This document shows, one piece after another, positions 1-9,017 of a DNA stretch of 64,000 nucleotides (position 1 is its first letter; every line of letters begins with the position of its first letter). The notes under the pieces were generated by a model. That model was not told where the DNA came from, searched no databases, and was given only the letters and a program-made list of their open reading frames with translations. This DNA comes from Peptostreptococcaceae bacterium (GTDB taxonomy: Bacteria > Bacillota > Clostridia > Peptostreptococcales > Peptostreptococcaceae). The DNA is taken from contig JAOARY010000007.1 in NCBI GenBank assembly GCA_025210335.1, positions 26,064 to 90,063 of the forward strand, given 5' to 3'. A program made the translations under genes and the position numbers.

Positions 1-929
1 TTTTTTAAACCAGAAAAACAAAGTTCTTTTAGATATTCATATTTCGAATAACCATCTGGAACTTTAAAATCTGGTATATGAATATTATTAAAATCAAATT
101 CAACATTACACATATCTGCTATTTTATTTGTATTTTCAATAGCTTCTTTCGCATAAGGAAATAAAGCTTCCATCTCCTCTTTTGATTTTAAATAAAATTC
201 ATTAGTTTTAAACTCCATTCTATGCTCATCTTGCAAGGTTTTACCCATTTGCATACAAAGTAATATATCTTGATATTTTGAATCTTCTTTGTCAACATAA
301 TGAACATCATTAGTAGCAACAAGAGGAAGGTCTACTTCTTTTGATAATTCTAAAAGCTTTCTATTTACTTCTTTTTGTTCTTTTATCCCATGGTCTTGTA
401 TTTCCAAATAAAAAGAATCTTCTTCAAATGTTTCTTTTAAATATAACGCTAATTCCTTAGCCTTTTCATAATTATTTTCCATCAAATATCTTTGAATCTG
501 TCCTGCTAAACAAGCACTCAAACCAATAAGCCCTTTTGAATATTTTTTTAATAATTCAAAATCAATTCTAGGCTTATAATAAAAACCATCAACATAACCA
601 ATTGAAACTAATTTTATCAGATTCTTATAACCTTCATAGTCCTTCGCCAATAAAACTAAATGACCAGAATGTTTATCATAATAAGGTTCCTTATCATTTA
701 TAGTTCTTTTGGCTGTATACACTTCACATCCGATTATAGGTTTTATACCTTCTTTTTTGGCTTTTTTATAAAAATCAATAACACCAAACATAGAACCATG
801 ATCTGTTATTGCAACAGCCTTCATATTCTTTTCTTTAGCTCTTTTTACAAGTTTATCTATTCTTGCAAAACCATCTAATAAGCTAAATTCTGTATGAACA
901 TGAAGATGTACAAACGAATCTTTTGACAT
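1..929 (-). CDS. dnaE: DNA polymerase III subunit alpha, N-terminal part (runs off window)
   Basis: Replicative DNA polymerase III alpha subunit; only about the first 309 residues lie in the window, with no stop before base 1. The reading frame opens with MSKDSFVHLHVHTEFSLLDG, the PHP-domain signature of bacterial DnaE, followed by a second PHP motif (AITDHGSMFGV) and the conserved block NDVHYV. The ATG at 929-927 is preceded by GGTGAAGAG on the minus strand. An ATG at 948 is out of frame. A sigma-A-like promoter lies about 100 bases upstream. DnaE and PolC types share the PHP fold, but here PHP is at the very N terminus, without the PolC exonuclease arrangement, so DnaE is favoured. Confidence 0.93.
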   Translation of the reverse strand, partial: MSKDSFVHLHVHTEFSLLDGFARIDKLVKRAKEKNMKAVAITDHGSMFGVIDFYKKAKKEGIKPIIGCEVYTAKRTINDKEPYYDKHSGHLVLLAKDYEGYKNLIKLVSIGYVDGFYYKPRIDFELLKKYSKGLIGLSACLAGQIQRYLMENNYEKAKELALYLKETFEEDSFYLEIQDHGIKEQKEVNRKLLELSKEVDLPLVATNDVHYVDKEDSKYQDILLCMQMGKTLQDEHRMEFKTNEFYLKSKEEMEALFPYAKEAIENTNKIADMCNVEFDFNNIHIPDFKVPDGYSKYEYLKELCFSGLK

Positions 930-1036
930 ACTCTTCACCAACTCTCATAAAAAAATATCATATATTTTTATATTCATTTACAACTTTTATATTCTAAACT
1001 TTTTTAAATAAATACTGTTTAATATCTGTATTATAT

Positions 1037-1065
1037 ATTATATTAGTATGTATAGTTTTTTTCAA
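1037..1065 (-). promoter_or_regulatory. Predicted sigma-A promoter for dnaE
   Basis: On the minus strand a TTGAAA box (1065-1060) and a TATAAT box (1042-1037) are separated by exactly 17 bases. Transcription would start near 1030, giving a roughly 100-base untranslated leader before the dnaE start. Sequence match only. Confidence 0.6.
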
Positions 1066-1201
1066 AAATAAATAAATAGTTCTTTTCAAAAAAATAAATT
1101 TTTATCTATTTTATTTATTTTATTAAGCTTTTTCAAATTAATTAAGATAAGTTTATTTTGATTAAATACAATTACGTAAAATAAGAAAGGGTGTTCTATT
1201 T

Positions 1202-2323
1202 TTGAATATATTATTAATCGAACCATTTTACACAGGTTCTCATAAAAATTTTTGTGATCAACTAAAAAAATATTCTAAACATAATATAAAAATTTTATCG
1301 ATGAAAGGTCAGTTTTGGAAATGGAGAATGCATGGTGGTTCAATTTATCTGGCTAATGAATTTAATACTATGGATTTTTGTCCTAATTTGATACTCGCAT
1401 CTGATATGATTGATTTATCAACATTTATCTCCTTATGTAAAGAAAAAATAGTAAATAATAATATAAAAACAGCTCTTTATTTTCATGAGAATCAATTAAC
1501 TTATCCTTGGTCCAAAAATGATAGAGATGTTAAATTAAAAAGAGATGTTCATTATGGTTTTATCAATTATACTTCTTGTATGTGTGCTGATTTTATTTAT
1601 TATAATTCAAATTATAATATGAGTTCTTATTTAAAAGCTCTTAAAGATATGCTTAGGAATTTTCCTGATTATAATATGTTAGATACTGTAGATGTAATTA
1701 AAAACAAATCTAAGGTCTTAGACTTAGGTCTGGATTTAAAAAAATTTGATATTGATAAAGATTTAGAATCCAACCTAAATATCAAAGATGATATTCCTCT
1801 TATAGTTTGGAACCATCGTTGGGAATATGATAAAAATTTCAAAGATTTTCTTGAAGCTTTTAAAATAATGAAAAAAAGAAATATAAAATTTAAATTAGCA
1901 ATATTGGGTGAAAGCTATAGTAAAATTCCCAAAGAATTTTTAGAAGCCAAAGAATTATTTAAAGAAGAAATAGTTGCTTTTTCAAAAGCTAAAAGCTTTA
2001 ATGATTATAGAAATTGGCTTTATAAAGCTGATTTAGCACTAGTAACTTCAAATCAAGAATTTTTTGGAATTAGTTTTATGGAAAGCATTTATTGCAATAC
2101 ATATCCCCTTTTACCAAATAGACTTACTTATCCAGATTTACTTGATATCAATAAAAATAAAGAAATATTTTACTCAGATTTTAATGAGCTAATAAATAAA
2201 TTAGAATATATATTAAAAAATATATCAGTGATTAGGAAATATTCATTTAAAGATTATGCTAAAAAATATTGTTTTTCTAATATAATTCGTGTTTATGACG
2301 AAGAATTTGAAAAATTGATATAA
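1202..2323 (+). CDS. DUF3524 glycosyltransferase, tRNA-queuosine alpha-mannosyltransferase family
   Basis: A 373-residue GT-B-type glycosyltransferase. The N terminus has GSHKNF (residues 12-17) and WKWRMHGG (39-46), both typical of the DUF3524 domain found in the animal enzyme GTDC1/QTMAN, which mannosylates queuosine in tRNA-Asp. The C-terminal half has NHRWEYDKNF and VTSNQEFFGISFMES, the usual nucleotide-sugar binding region of the family. The start is TTG at 1202, with GAAAGGG about 10 bases upstream; the next methionines would remove the first strand. It is a single-gene unit, divergent from dnaE and convergent with the ECF operon. Family assignment is good; the mannosyl-queuosine role in this organism is inferred. 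Confidence 0.8.
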   Translation: MNILLIEPFYTGSHKNFCDQLKKYSKHNIKILSMKGQFWKWRMHGGSIYLANEFNTMDFCPNLILASDMIDLSTFISLCKEKIVNNNIKTALYFHENQLTYPWSKNDRDVKLKRDVHYGFINYTSCMCADFIYYNSNYNMSSYLKALKDMLRNFPDYNMLDTVDVIKNKSKVLDLGLDLKKFDIDKDLESNLNIKDDIPLIVWNHRWEYDKNFKDFLEAFKIMKKRNIKFKLAILGESYSKIPKEFLEAKELFKEEIVAFSKAKSFNDYRNWLYKADLALVTSNQEFFGISFMESIYCNTYPLLPNRLTYPDLLDINKNKEIFYSDFNELINKLEYILKNISVIRKYSFKDYAKKYCFSNIIRVYDEEFEKLI

Positions 2324-2358
2324 AATATTTTATGTTAATTGAACTATATCACTAAAAA

Positions 2359-2409
2359 AACTATAATATATTATGCTTATTTTTTTGTTAGTCATAATAT
2401 ATTATAGTT
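2359..2409. terminator. Hairpin between convergent genes
   Basis: A perfect 17-base inverted repeat (arms 2359-2375 and 2393-2409) with a T-rich 17-base loop sits between the convergent glycosyltransferase and ECF genes. A second perfect 15-base AT-only inverted repeat (2426-2440 / 2446-2460) overlaps the end of the ECF ATPase gene. Neither is followed by a classic U-tract, so efficiency is uncertain. Confidence 0.5.
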
Positions 2410-2457
2410 AATAATCAGATTTTTATAATAAAATTATTTTGTGTTAAAATAATTTTA

Positions 2458-3927
2458 TTATATTATAAATTCGAAACAATCAATTAGATTTTGTACTTTT
2501 TTATCATCTAGGTGATAAAAATCATTTATTTTTCCTTTATCTAAATGTACAATAAAATCACAAGTTTTTAATATCAATTCTAAATCATGACTTATTATTA
2601 TAATTGTTTTATTCATATTTTTTAATTCATTAAGAATTTTTGCTACTTGATTCATATGTTTCAAATCTAACCCACTTGTAGGTTCATCAAATATAATTAT
2701 ATTACGTTTTGAAGCTACTGCACTTGCAATTGCAACTCTCTGTTTTTGTCCTCCTGAAAGAGACATTGGATGAGAATCTTTTACACTAAGTAAATTTAAG
2801 CTATCAAGAATATCAAATGCTTTTCTATCATCATTATCATTCATACTCAACAAAACCTCATCCATTACAGATTCTGTGAAAAGTTGATGATTAACATCTT
2901 GCATAACCATATACGAATTTTTTAAAAAATCTTTATTATTATAAACATTTCCGTTCAATATTATTTGTCCTTTAAATTTTTTATTCAAACCACAAATACA
3001 TTTTGCAAAAGTTGATTTTCCAGCTCCATTTGAACCTATAATACCTATGATATTATTTTTAGGCAAAATCAATGAATCTATTTCCAAAGCTTTATTTTGA
3101 CCTTTATAATCATAATTGAATTTTGATAAAATCATAGTATCTTCTTTTTTATCATATTTTTTTGTTAATCGATAAGATTTTTCAAAAAGATTTAAAGGTC
3201 TTAGACCAAAAGATAAAAATTCATTTTTATCTAAATTATTTGCTTCATTCATCGAAAATACTTTTTCAATCTTGCCCTCTTTCATAAATACCATTTTATC
3301 TGCAATATCCTTTAAATAATATAATCTATGTTCAGAAATAATTATTGTTTTTCCTTGAGACTTCCACTTTGAAATAATTTGCCCTAGCATATTTGTTCCT
3401 TTAGAATCTAAATTTGAAGATGGTTCATCTAATACTATAATTTCAGGAGAATATGTATCAACACAAGCACAAGCAATCTTTTGCTTTTGACCTCCTGATA
3501 AATTAAAAATATTTCTATTTAGCAAATCTTGAATATCTAAATTTGAAGCACTAAATTTAATCCTTTTTTGAATATCTTCTATTTCTAATCCTTGATTTTC
3601 ACAAGCAAATGCGAGTTCTGAACTTGTATTCATACAATAAAATTGAGAACGAGGATTTTGAAAAACACTCCCTACATATCTTGCAATTTCATACAACTTT
3701 AATTCTTTGATATCCTTATTCTTAATTTTAATTTTTCCAATCAAATCTCCACTATAATAATTTGGAATAAGTCCATTTATAATACGTGTTAATGTTGTTT
3801 TTCCACAACCCGATTCTCCACATAAAATAACCACTTCACCCTTTTTTATTTCTAAATTAATATTAGTCAAACTGTTCTTTTCTTTGCTATTTTCATACTT
3901 AAAAGAAACATTTTTTATATCAATCAC
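2458..3927 (-). CDS. ECF transporter ATPase, two fused ABC domains
   Basis: Energy-coupling-factor ATPase in which both nucleotide-binding domains are on one chain (489 residues). With the GTG start at 3927, domain 1 has Walker A GESGCGKTT (about 37-45) and signature LSGGQKQK (143-147). Domain 2 has Walker A GSNGAGKST (298-306) and LSGGQKQR (390-394), each with a Walker B ending in DEP. The frame is open upstream to 3984, but those codons lie inside ecfT. The ribosome site AAAAGGAG forms the last codons of ecfT, leaving TTG 3930 or GTG 3927 as starts. It powers uptake through the EcfT and S subunits encoded just upstream. Confidence 0.9.
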   Translation of the reverse strand: MIDIKNVSFKYENSKEKNSLTNINLEIKKGEVVILCGESGCGKTTLTRIINGLIPNYYSGDLIGKIKIKNKDIKELKLYEIARYVGSVFQNPRSQFYCMNTSSELAFACENQGLEIEDIQKRIKFSASNLDIQDLLNRNIFNLSGGQKQKIACACVDTYSPEIIVLDEPSSNLDSKGTNMLGQIISKWKSQGKTIIISEHRLYYLKDIADKMVFMKEGKIEKVFSMNEANNLDKNEFLSFGLRPLNLFEKSYRLTKKYDKKEDTMILSKFNYDYKGQNKALEIDSLILPKNNIIGIIGSNGAGKSTFAKCICGLNKKFKGQIILNGNVYNNKDFLKNSYMVMQDVNHQLFTESVMDEVLLSMNDNDDRKAFDILDSLNLLSVKDSHPMSLSGGQKQRVAIASAVASKRNIIIFDEPTSGLDLKHMNQVAKILNELKNMNKTIIIISHDLELILKTCDFIVHLDKGKINDFYHLDDKKVQNLIDCFEFII

Positions 3928-3932
3928 CAAAA

Positions 3933-4658
3933 TCAAACTCCTTTTATGTATATTAAAGATATAAATGTTAAAATCGAAATACAAATATATAAAAAGTCAA
4001 TAGAACTAAAACCAATATTGCATATATTTGTTCTTTTATTTGGATTTCCTAACCCTCTTGTCAAAGCAGAACAAGATAGTTCATCTCCTATCTTTATACA
4101 AGATATAAAAAGTGGAACAAGTTTGTATTCTATCAAAGCTACAACCCCACCTTTTGACTTTCCAAAGCTTATTCCTCTCATTTTCATTGCATTGTTTATA
4201 GATAATATTTCTTCCTTTATAGTTGGAAAAAATCTAAACATAACAGAAAGAGATATGATTATACTTTTAGGTATTTTCATTTTTTCCATAGCTGCAATCA
4301 ATTCACTAACAGTTGTTGTATTTACAAGATAATAACCCATTAAAAGACTCGGCCCCATACGATTAACAAAACCCATAATAATAGCTACTAATACACTTAT
4401 AAAACTTATTTTTATATCTATAAAGAAGATATATAAAAATAATGATATTATATAAACTAAAATAAAACTAAAGCTAATATAATATTTTTTGTCCAAAAAA
4501 ATAAGTGATATAGGTATTAAAAAAGTCATTCCTATTATATAATAATTACTAGCAGTAAATGCAGATATATTAATTATTAATAAAATTAAAATCTTAGTAC
4601 GCGGATCTAAATAAATCGAATTTTCATTTTTTAAAACTCTCATAAAATTGTTATTCAT
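3933..4658 (-). CDS. ECF transporter transmembrane component EcfT
   Basis: A 241-residue membrane protein of the EcfT (CbiQ) family with five to six hydrophobic segments. After the helices it has two short Ala/Arg motifs (AMKMRG and ALTRG), the coupling helices that contact the ATPase. It couples ATP hydrolysis to the substrate-binding S subunit. The ATG at 4658 is preceded by GAGAGG. The stop codon lies 3-6 bases from the alternative starts of the fused ATPase gene, so the two are probably translationally coupled. Confidence 0.9.
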   Translation of the reverse strand: MNNNFMRVLKNENSIYLDPRTKILILLIINISAFTASNYYIIGMTFLIPISLIFLDKKYYISFSFILVYIISLFLYIFFIDIKISFISVLVAIIMGFVNRMGPSLLMGYYLVNTTTVSELIAAMEKMKIPKSIIISLSVMFRFFPTIKEEILSINNAMKMRGISFGKSKGGVVALIEYKLVPLFISCIKIGDELSCSALTRGLGNPNKRTNICNIGFSSIDFLYICISILTFISLIYIKGV

Positions 4659-4673
4659 ATGTAATACCTCTCT

Positions 4674-5252
4674 TTAAGCTATCCCTGCTCTTTTAAAATG
4701 TTTCTTTAACATTTTAAGACCAAAAAAAGCTCCAATTATGCCTCCTAAAAATGCCATTAACGGAAAATACCAAAATATTTTATCGAACAATTCAAATACA
4801 ATTTTAGTATATTCACTTCCCATACTATCTTTCATTATTCTTTCAAAAGAATCTTTCATAAGCCAAAAAGGAGCTAACATTCCAAGTAACCACATACTAA
4901 AAATACCATAACCAAAAATAGATATTTTTTTACTTTTATATGCACCTAACTTCAAAATTAAATCTGCCAAAATTCCAAATATAACACCTGATATAATAGG
5001 TGTATAAGTATGTCCTGTTAAAGTCATTAATATTCCAAGAATCATACCCATAATACTAACCATTCCAAAACACTTTACTTTCGTTAAAAATAACATAAAT
5101 GGTATTCCTGAAATTATAGGTAATATAAATGGTAACAATATAAAGAAAATTGGTATATAACCAAGCATCCCAACAGCAAAAAATAATATAAAATATATTG
5201 CTGTAAAAATACCAGTTGTAATTAAATCTTTTGTTTGTAAATGTTCTTTCAT
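4674..5252 (-). CDS. MptD/Trep_Strep family ECF substrate-binding (S) component
   Basis: A 192-residue integral membrane protein with about five hydrophobic helices, resembling the MptD (Trep_Strep) family of ECF S components. It is the first gene of the S-T-AA operon; ATG 5252 has a GGAGG ribosome site. S components of this family are usually annotated without a substrate. The three-gene S, T and double-ATPase layout recalls the streptococcal SiaFGH haem ECF importer, and a Fur box covers the promoter here. Haem or another iron-related compound is therefore an attractive but unproven substrate. Confidence 0.8.
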   Translation of the reverse strand: MKEHLQTKDLITTGIFTAIYFILFFAVGMLGYIPIFFILLPFILPIISGIPFMLFLTKVKCFGMVSIMGMILGILMTLTGHTYTPIISGVIFGILADLILKLGAYKSKKISIFGYGIFSMWLLGMLAPFWLMKDSFERIMKDSMGSEYTKIVFELFDKIFWYFPLMAFLGGIIGAFFGLKMLKKHFKRAGIA

Positions 5253-5277
5253 AATATTTTAAACCTCCATTCAAAAA

Positions 5278-5309
5278 GAAAATGATATTCATTATCAATG
5301 AAATATCAA
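5278..5309 (-). promoter_or_regulatory. Promoter of ECF operon overlapped by a Fur box
   Basis: On the plus strand 5278-5296 reads GAAAATGATATTCATTATC, which matches 17 of 19 positions of the classical Fur consensus GATAATGATAATCATTATC. On the minus strand a TTGATA (5309-5304) and a TATCAT (5287-5282) are 16 bases apart, so the Fur box covers the -10 region. It lies about 10 bases upstream of the GGAGG of the S-component gene. Repression by an iron-loaded Fur-type regulator is the natural inference. Confidence 0.7.
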
Positions 5310-5402
5310 AAAAAAATTAAAGTACATAAAAAATACAACAAGATATTGTGATTTTATATGTTTTTTTTATTTTTGTCAATAATATTTATTTCCTCCAAAA
5401 TC

Positions 5403-5443
5403 AAAAAAAAGCCAACTTGGATTATATATCCAAACTGACTTTT
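5403..5443 (-). terminator. Rho-independent terminator of the murB-to-ptsH cluster
   Basis: Arms 5407-5422 and 5428-5443 pair over 16 bases only when read as minus-strand RNA, where the apparent mismatches become G-U wobbles. A run of U residues follows. This sets the direction: it ends transcription of ptsH and the cluster upstream of it. Confidence 0.85.
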
Positions 5444-5467
5444 AATCATATTTTTTTTGAAATTATA

Positions 5468-5734
5468 CTATAATTCTAAGATTTTTTTAGTTAATAACTC
5501 TTCTATATCATTCATAGCTTCTTGCTCATCATTACCATCAAGAACTATTTCTATAGTTTCTCCTCCAGCTACACCAATAGCCATAATTCCCATTATTGAT
5601 TTCCCATTAACCTCTGCATCATCTTTTTTAACTATAACTTCTGATTGATATTTATTTGCAACCTGAACAAACAATGCTGCTGGTCTTGCATGTAATCCAA
5701 TTTTATTGTTTATCGTAAATTTTTTACTTATCAT
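5468..5734 (-). CDS. ptsH: HPr family phosphocarrier protein
   Basis: An 88-residue HPr. It has the phosphorylation site GLHARPAA, with the catalytic histidine near residue 15, and the regulatory serine region [10 protein letters not shown] near residue 46. HPr carries phosphate from enzyme I to sugar-specific PTS proteins, and its serine-phosphorylated form is the co-repressor for CcpA in Bacillota. It follows whiA with an 11-base overlap, the position that the HPr-like Crh holds in Bacillus. Because the histidine is present, this protein could act as a true HPr rather than a Crh. No other PTS gene is in view. Confidence 0.93.
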   Translation of the reverse strand: MISKKFTINNKIGLHARPAALFVQVANKYQSEVIVKKDDAEVNGKSIMGIMAIGVAGGETIEIVLDGNDEQEAMNDIEELLTKKILEL

Positions 5735-6701
5735 TCTTATTCTCCTTTTCTATAATATCTTCTGCTATTTTCTCAATCTTTCTAAATCTATGATTCACTC
5801 CAGATTTTCCTATTGGTGGATTTAATAATTGTCCTAATTCTTTAAGACTCATATTTTCATTTTCAATTCTTAAAATTGCAACTTCTTTTAAATTCTCTGG
5901 CAGATTTGAAAGACCTATTTTTTCTTTTATTACTTTTATATTTTCTATTTGCTTCATAGATGCATTAACAGTTTTGCTAAGATTAGCAGTTTCACAATTA
6001 ACTATTCTATTTACGTTATTTCTCATTTCCTTGACAATCTTTATATTTTCCAAATTAAGTAGGGCATTATGTGCACCCATTAAATTAAGTACATCCGATA
6101 TTTGTTCACTTTCTTTTAAGTATACCACATAATTATTCTTCCTACTCACAATCTTAGCATTGTAGCCATATGAGTTTATAAGCTTCATGATGTCATTACT
6201 AAAATCTTCACTAGTACTTACAAATTCCATATGATAATTTTTTTCTGGATCACTTATAGAACCACCACCTAAAAATGCTCCTCTTAAAAAAGCTCTTTTT
6301 AATTGACCTTCATGAATATCTTCATTCATAATTTCTTTTTTTATACCTTTTTCAATATAAAAACTTCCATCCACTTCCTTTAGAATTCCAACTTCTTTTA
6401 GAATTTTATTAGAACCCATATCATCAGTTATAACAATCATATAACTATTATTTTTCTTTAAATTGTTATTTTTTTTGACTAGAATTTCTGTTGTTATTGA
6501 AAAAGTTAATTTTAATAATTTAAATATTTTTCTTGCAATAGCCGGATTTTCTGTTGATATTATAAAATCCAGCTTCCTAAAGCCTTTGAGTTTTATTGTC
6601 CCACTCATTTTCATAAGACCTGATAATTCAGATACTCTTTGCATATAAGTTTCTGGTTCAATTCTTGTCAACTCACCTTTAGCCTTTGAAGAAAATGACA
6701 T
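5724..6701 (-). CDS. whiA: DNA-binding protein WhiA
   Basis: A 325-residue WhiA: an N-terminal LAGLIDADG-homing-endonuclease-like region ([17 protein letters not shown], about 137-153) and a C-terminal helix-turn-helix ([20 protein letters not shown]). In Bacillota WhiA binds the nucleoid and influences chromosome segregation, cell division and central metabolism; in actinomycetes it is a sporulation regulator. Its place between yvcK and HPr is conserved, although here a NUDIX gene is inserted. ATG 6701 follows GGAGTAGGTG. Confidence 0.95.
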   Translation of the reverse strand: MSFSSKAKGELTRIEPETYMQRVSELSGLMKMSGTIKLKGFRKLDFIISTENPAIARKIFKLLKLTFSITTEILVKKNNNLKKNNSYMIVITDDMGSNKILKEVGILKEVDGSFYIEKGIKKEIMNEDIHEGQLKRAFLRGAFLGGGSISDPEKNYHMEFVSTSEDFSNDIMKLINSYGYNAKIVSRKNNYVVYLKESEQISDVLNLMGAHNALLNLENIKIVKEMRNNVNRIVNCETANLSKTVNASMKQIENIKVIKEKIGLSNLPENLKEVAILRIENENMSLKELGQLLNPPIGKSGVNHRFRKIEKIAEDIIEKENKNDK

Positions 6702-6724
6702 AGTATCACCTACTCCATATCATA

Positions 6725-7144
6725 TTATCTCGTTTGATTTTTTATTTTCTTTAATGCTACTTTTATTATTTCTTTCTCATCATCATATTTTGCAAGTTCT
6801 AAAACTCTATCTACATGAATAAATTCAGCACTTACAAAACCTTCTTCTCTTTGAGCATTAGTCTTTATTGAATTTGTTTCCATTAGGTACCAATACACAG
6901 TTTTATGGACAACTTTATTTTCATCCCAATTTTCTCTATAAGTATAGTGTATTTCACCTAAATAATCATTAATAGAAGCTCTACATCCAGATTCTTCTTT
7001 CACTTCTCTTAATGCTGTTGTTTTTTTATCTTCACCTTCTTCTATTTTTCCTTTTGGTAATACCCAATCACCATTATATTTTCTTAAAAGAAGAATTGCA
7101 TTTTTAAATACTACAACTCCTCCTGCACTTACTTCTTCTCTCAT
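6725..7144 (-). CDS. NUDIX hydrolase
   Basis: A 139-residue NUDIX protein with a complete Nudix box: G-x5-E-x7-REV-x-EE-x-G in the region GKIEEGEDKKTTALREVKEE. It would hydrolyse a nucleoside diphosphate linked to another group; the size and WVLPKGK lead-in resemble diadenosine polyphosphate or (deoxy)nucleotide clean-up enzymes. The substrate cannot be told. It sits between yvcK and whiA with short gaps, so it is probably co-transcribed. ATG 7144 is preceded by AGGGAG. Confidence 0.85.
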   Translation of the reverse strand: MREEVSAGGVVVFKNAILLLRKYNGDWVLPKGKIEEGEDKKTTALREVKEESGCRASINDYLGEIHYTYRENWDENKVVHKTVYWYLMETNSIKTNAQREEGFVSAEFIHVDRVLELAKYDDEKEIIKVALKKIKNQTR

Positions 7145-7187
7145 AGAAAATTCACTCCCTAAAAGTCTATTACTACCTATTAGCTAT

Positions 7188-8147
7188 TTATATTCTTAGT
7201 ATTCCTTTCGCAAGTTTTAAAGCATCATGTCTTATATACCCTTTTTTTACTTCTATAAGATTATCCTTTATAACTTTTATCCCCATATCTAAAAGTTGTT
7301 TTTCTTCACCTTCTTTTAAATATATAGGATAGGAATTTTGTTCTTCATAATTTTTCAAAATAGAATCTGGTATCATTTGCTTATTTACCATAACATAATC
7401 TATAATATTTAATTTGGTATGCTCTACTATAGCGTCTACATGGTTCTTAACTGAATAATTATTTGTTTCTCCTGGTTGTGTCATCACATTACAAACATAA
7501 ATTTTTTTAGCTTTTGATTTGTATATCTCACTACTAACTTCATCTATCAATAAATTTGTTATGACACTCGTATATAAGCTTCCAGGTCCTAAAATAATTA
7601 TATCAGCTCTTTTAATCTCATCCAAAACTTCTTTTAAAGGTTTTGCATTTTTGGGAAAAAGTTCTACACATTTGATAGGATCATTATTTTCTATAACATG
7701 ATTAACAATTTGAACTTCTCCTGTTATTTCTTTATTATTCTTTGTAATAGCCTTTAAGTGAATTTCATCTATTGAAACTGGTAATACTTTTCCTTTTACT
7801 GCTAAAATATTAGAAATTTCTGAAACTGCTATTTGGAAATTAGAATAAACACCATTAAGTGCTGCTAAAAATAAATTTCCAAAACTTTGATCTTTAAGAC
7901 TACCTTCCTTAAATCTATAATTCATAACTTTTTGCATTGCAGGTTCTGTATCAGCAAGAGCCATTATACAGTTTCTTATATCGCCAGGAGGTAACATTCC
8001 AAGGTCTTCTCTTAAAACACCTGAACCTCCACCATTATCTGAAACTGCAACTACAGCAGTTATATTATCAACTAATTTTTTTAATCCCCTTAAGAATATT
8101 GATTGACCGGTTCCGCCTCCAATTACAACAATTTTTCTTTCATCCAT
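7188..8147 (-). CDS. yvcK: YvcK family gluconeogenesis/cell-wall factor
   Basis: A 319-residue YvcK (GlmR/CofD-like) protein with the N-terminal nucleotide-binding motif VVIGGGTGQS, followed by VSDNGGGSG and GMLPPGDIRNC. In Bacillus the family binds UDP-GlcNAc and supports cell-wall precursor synthesis during growth on gluconeogenic carbon. It follows rapZ by 12 bases, and its neighbours rapZ, whiA and HPr form a conserved cluster linking carbon supply to wall synthesis. ATG 8147 has AAGGGG upstream. Confidence 0.93.
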   Translation of the reverse strand: MDERKIVVIGGGTGQSIFLRGLKKLVDNITAVVAVSDNGGGSGVLREDLGMLPPGDIRNCIMALADTEPAMQKVMNYRFKEGSLKDQSFGNLFLAALNGVYSNFQIAVSEISNILAVKGKVLPVSIDEIHLKAITKNNKEITGEVQIVNHVIENNDPIKCVELFPKNAKPLKEVLDEIKRADIIILGPGSLYTSVITNLLIDEVSSEIYKSKAKKIYVCNVMTQPGETNNYSVKNHVDAIVEHTKLNIIDYVMVNKQMIPDSILKNYEEQNSYPIYLKEGEEKQLLDMGIKVIKDNLIEVKKGYIRHDALKLAKGILRI

Positions 8148-8159
8148 TGTAAAACCCCT

Positions 8160-9017
8160 TTAGTTAAGCTTAAAATCTCTATGTTTTTTTATGACTCTGT
8201 AATCTTTATCTTTTAAATAGTCATATAAATAGTTTGTAATAGTTACAGATCTATGTCTTCCACCTGTACATCCTATTGATATTACTATATGATTTTTACC
8301 TTCTTCTATATAATTTGGCAATAAAAAAGTTATAAGATCTTTAAGTCTTTCTAAAAACTCAACACTTGTATCACTATTCATAACATAATCTCTAACTTCC
8401 TTATCCTCTCCAGTCTTATCTCTTAAAGATAAATCATAATAAGGATTAGGTAAAAATCTAACATCAAATACTAAATCCGAGTCCATAGGAAGTCCATGCT
8501 TGAAACCAAATGAAGTTAAAGATATTATTGTATTATTTTCTCTTCCTTCTTCTAAATACATATGTTTTATTTCACCATGTAAATCTTTAGGTTTCATATT
8601 TGTTGTATTTATAACTTTAGTCGCTTTTATCTTTAATGGTTTTAGCATTTGTGTTTCTTTTTTTATACCTTCTGTTATATTCATATCTGTTGAAAGAGGA
8701 TGATTTCTTCTTGTCATCTTATACCTTTGTACTAATACTTTTATATCAGTATCAAAAAATACGATTTCATAATCATTTATAATCTTTGATAATTCATCTA
8801 AACTAGATTCAATATCATCAAAAAAATCTCTTCCTCTGATATCCAGGCTAATTGCTATTTTACTCATTTTTTCTTTATTTACATAACATAATTCTCCAAA
8901 TTTCGGTAATAAAGATGGCGGAATATTATCTACACAATAAAATCCTATATCCTCAAGAGCTTTCATAGCTTCACTTTTCCCTGCTCCAGACATTCCAGTT
9001 ATTATAACAAATTTCAA
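8160..9017 (-). CDS. rapZ: RNase adapter RapZ / YvcJ P-loop protein
   Basis: A 285-residue P-loop nucleotide-binding protein with Walker A GMSGAGKS at residues 8-15 and the family blocks FDVRFLPNPYY and SIGCTGGRHRSV. In E. coli RapZ controls GlmZ sRNA decay and thus GlmS; in Bacillota the orthologue YvcJ binds and hydrolyses GTP. The start is TTG at 9017, immediately after the PHP gene stop codon, with the ribosome site inside the end of the PHP gene. Tight coupling is therefore likely. Confidence 0.93.
   Translation of the reverse strand: MKFVIITGMSGAGKSEAMKALEDIGFYCVDNIPPSLLPKFGELCYVNKEKMSKIAISLDIRGRDFFDDIESSLDELSKIINDYEIVFFDTDIKVLVQRYKMTRRNHPLSTDMNITEGIKKETQMLKPLKIKATKVINTTNMKPKDLHGEIKHMYLEEGRENNTIISLTSFGFKHGLPMDSDLVFDVRFLPNPYYDLSLRDKTGEDKEVRDYVMNSDTSVEFLERLKDLITFLLPNYIEEGKNHIVISIGCTGGRHRSVTITNYLYDYLKDKDYRVIKKHRDFKLN

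Noticed and set aside
660..878. Plus-strand frame of 72 codons
   Set aside because: It lies antisense within dnaE, whose PHP domain reads cleanly on the minus strand.
3946..4332. Plus-strand frame of 128 codons
   Set aside because: Antisense to ecfT, which has family motifs and a ribosome site.
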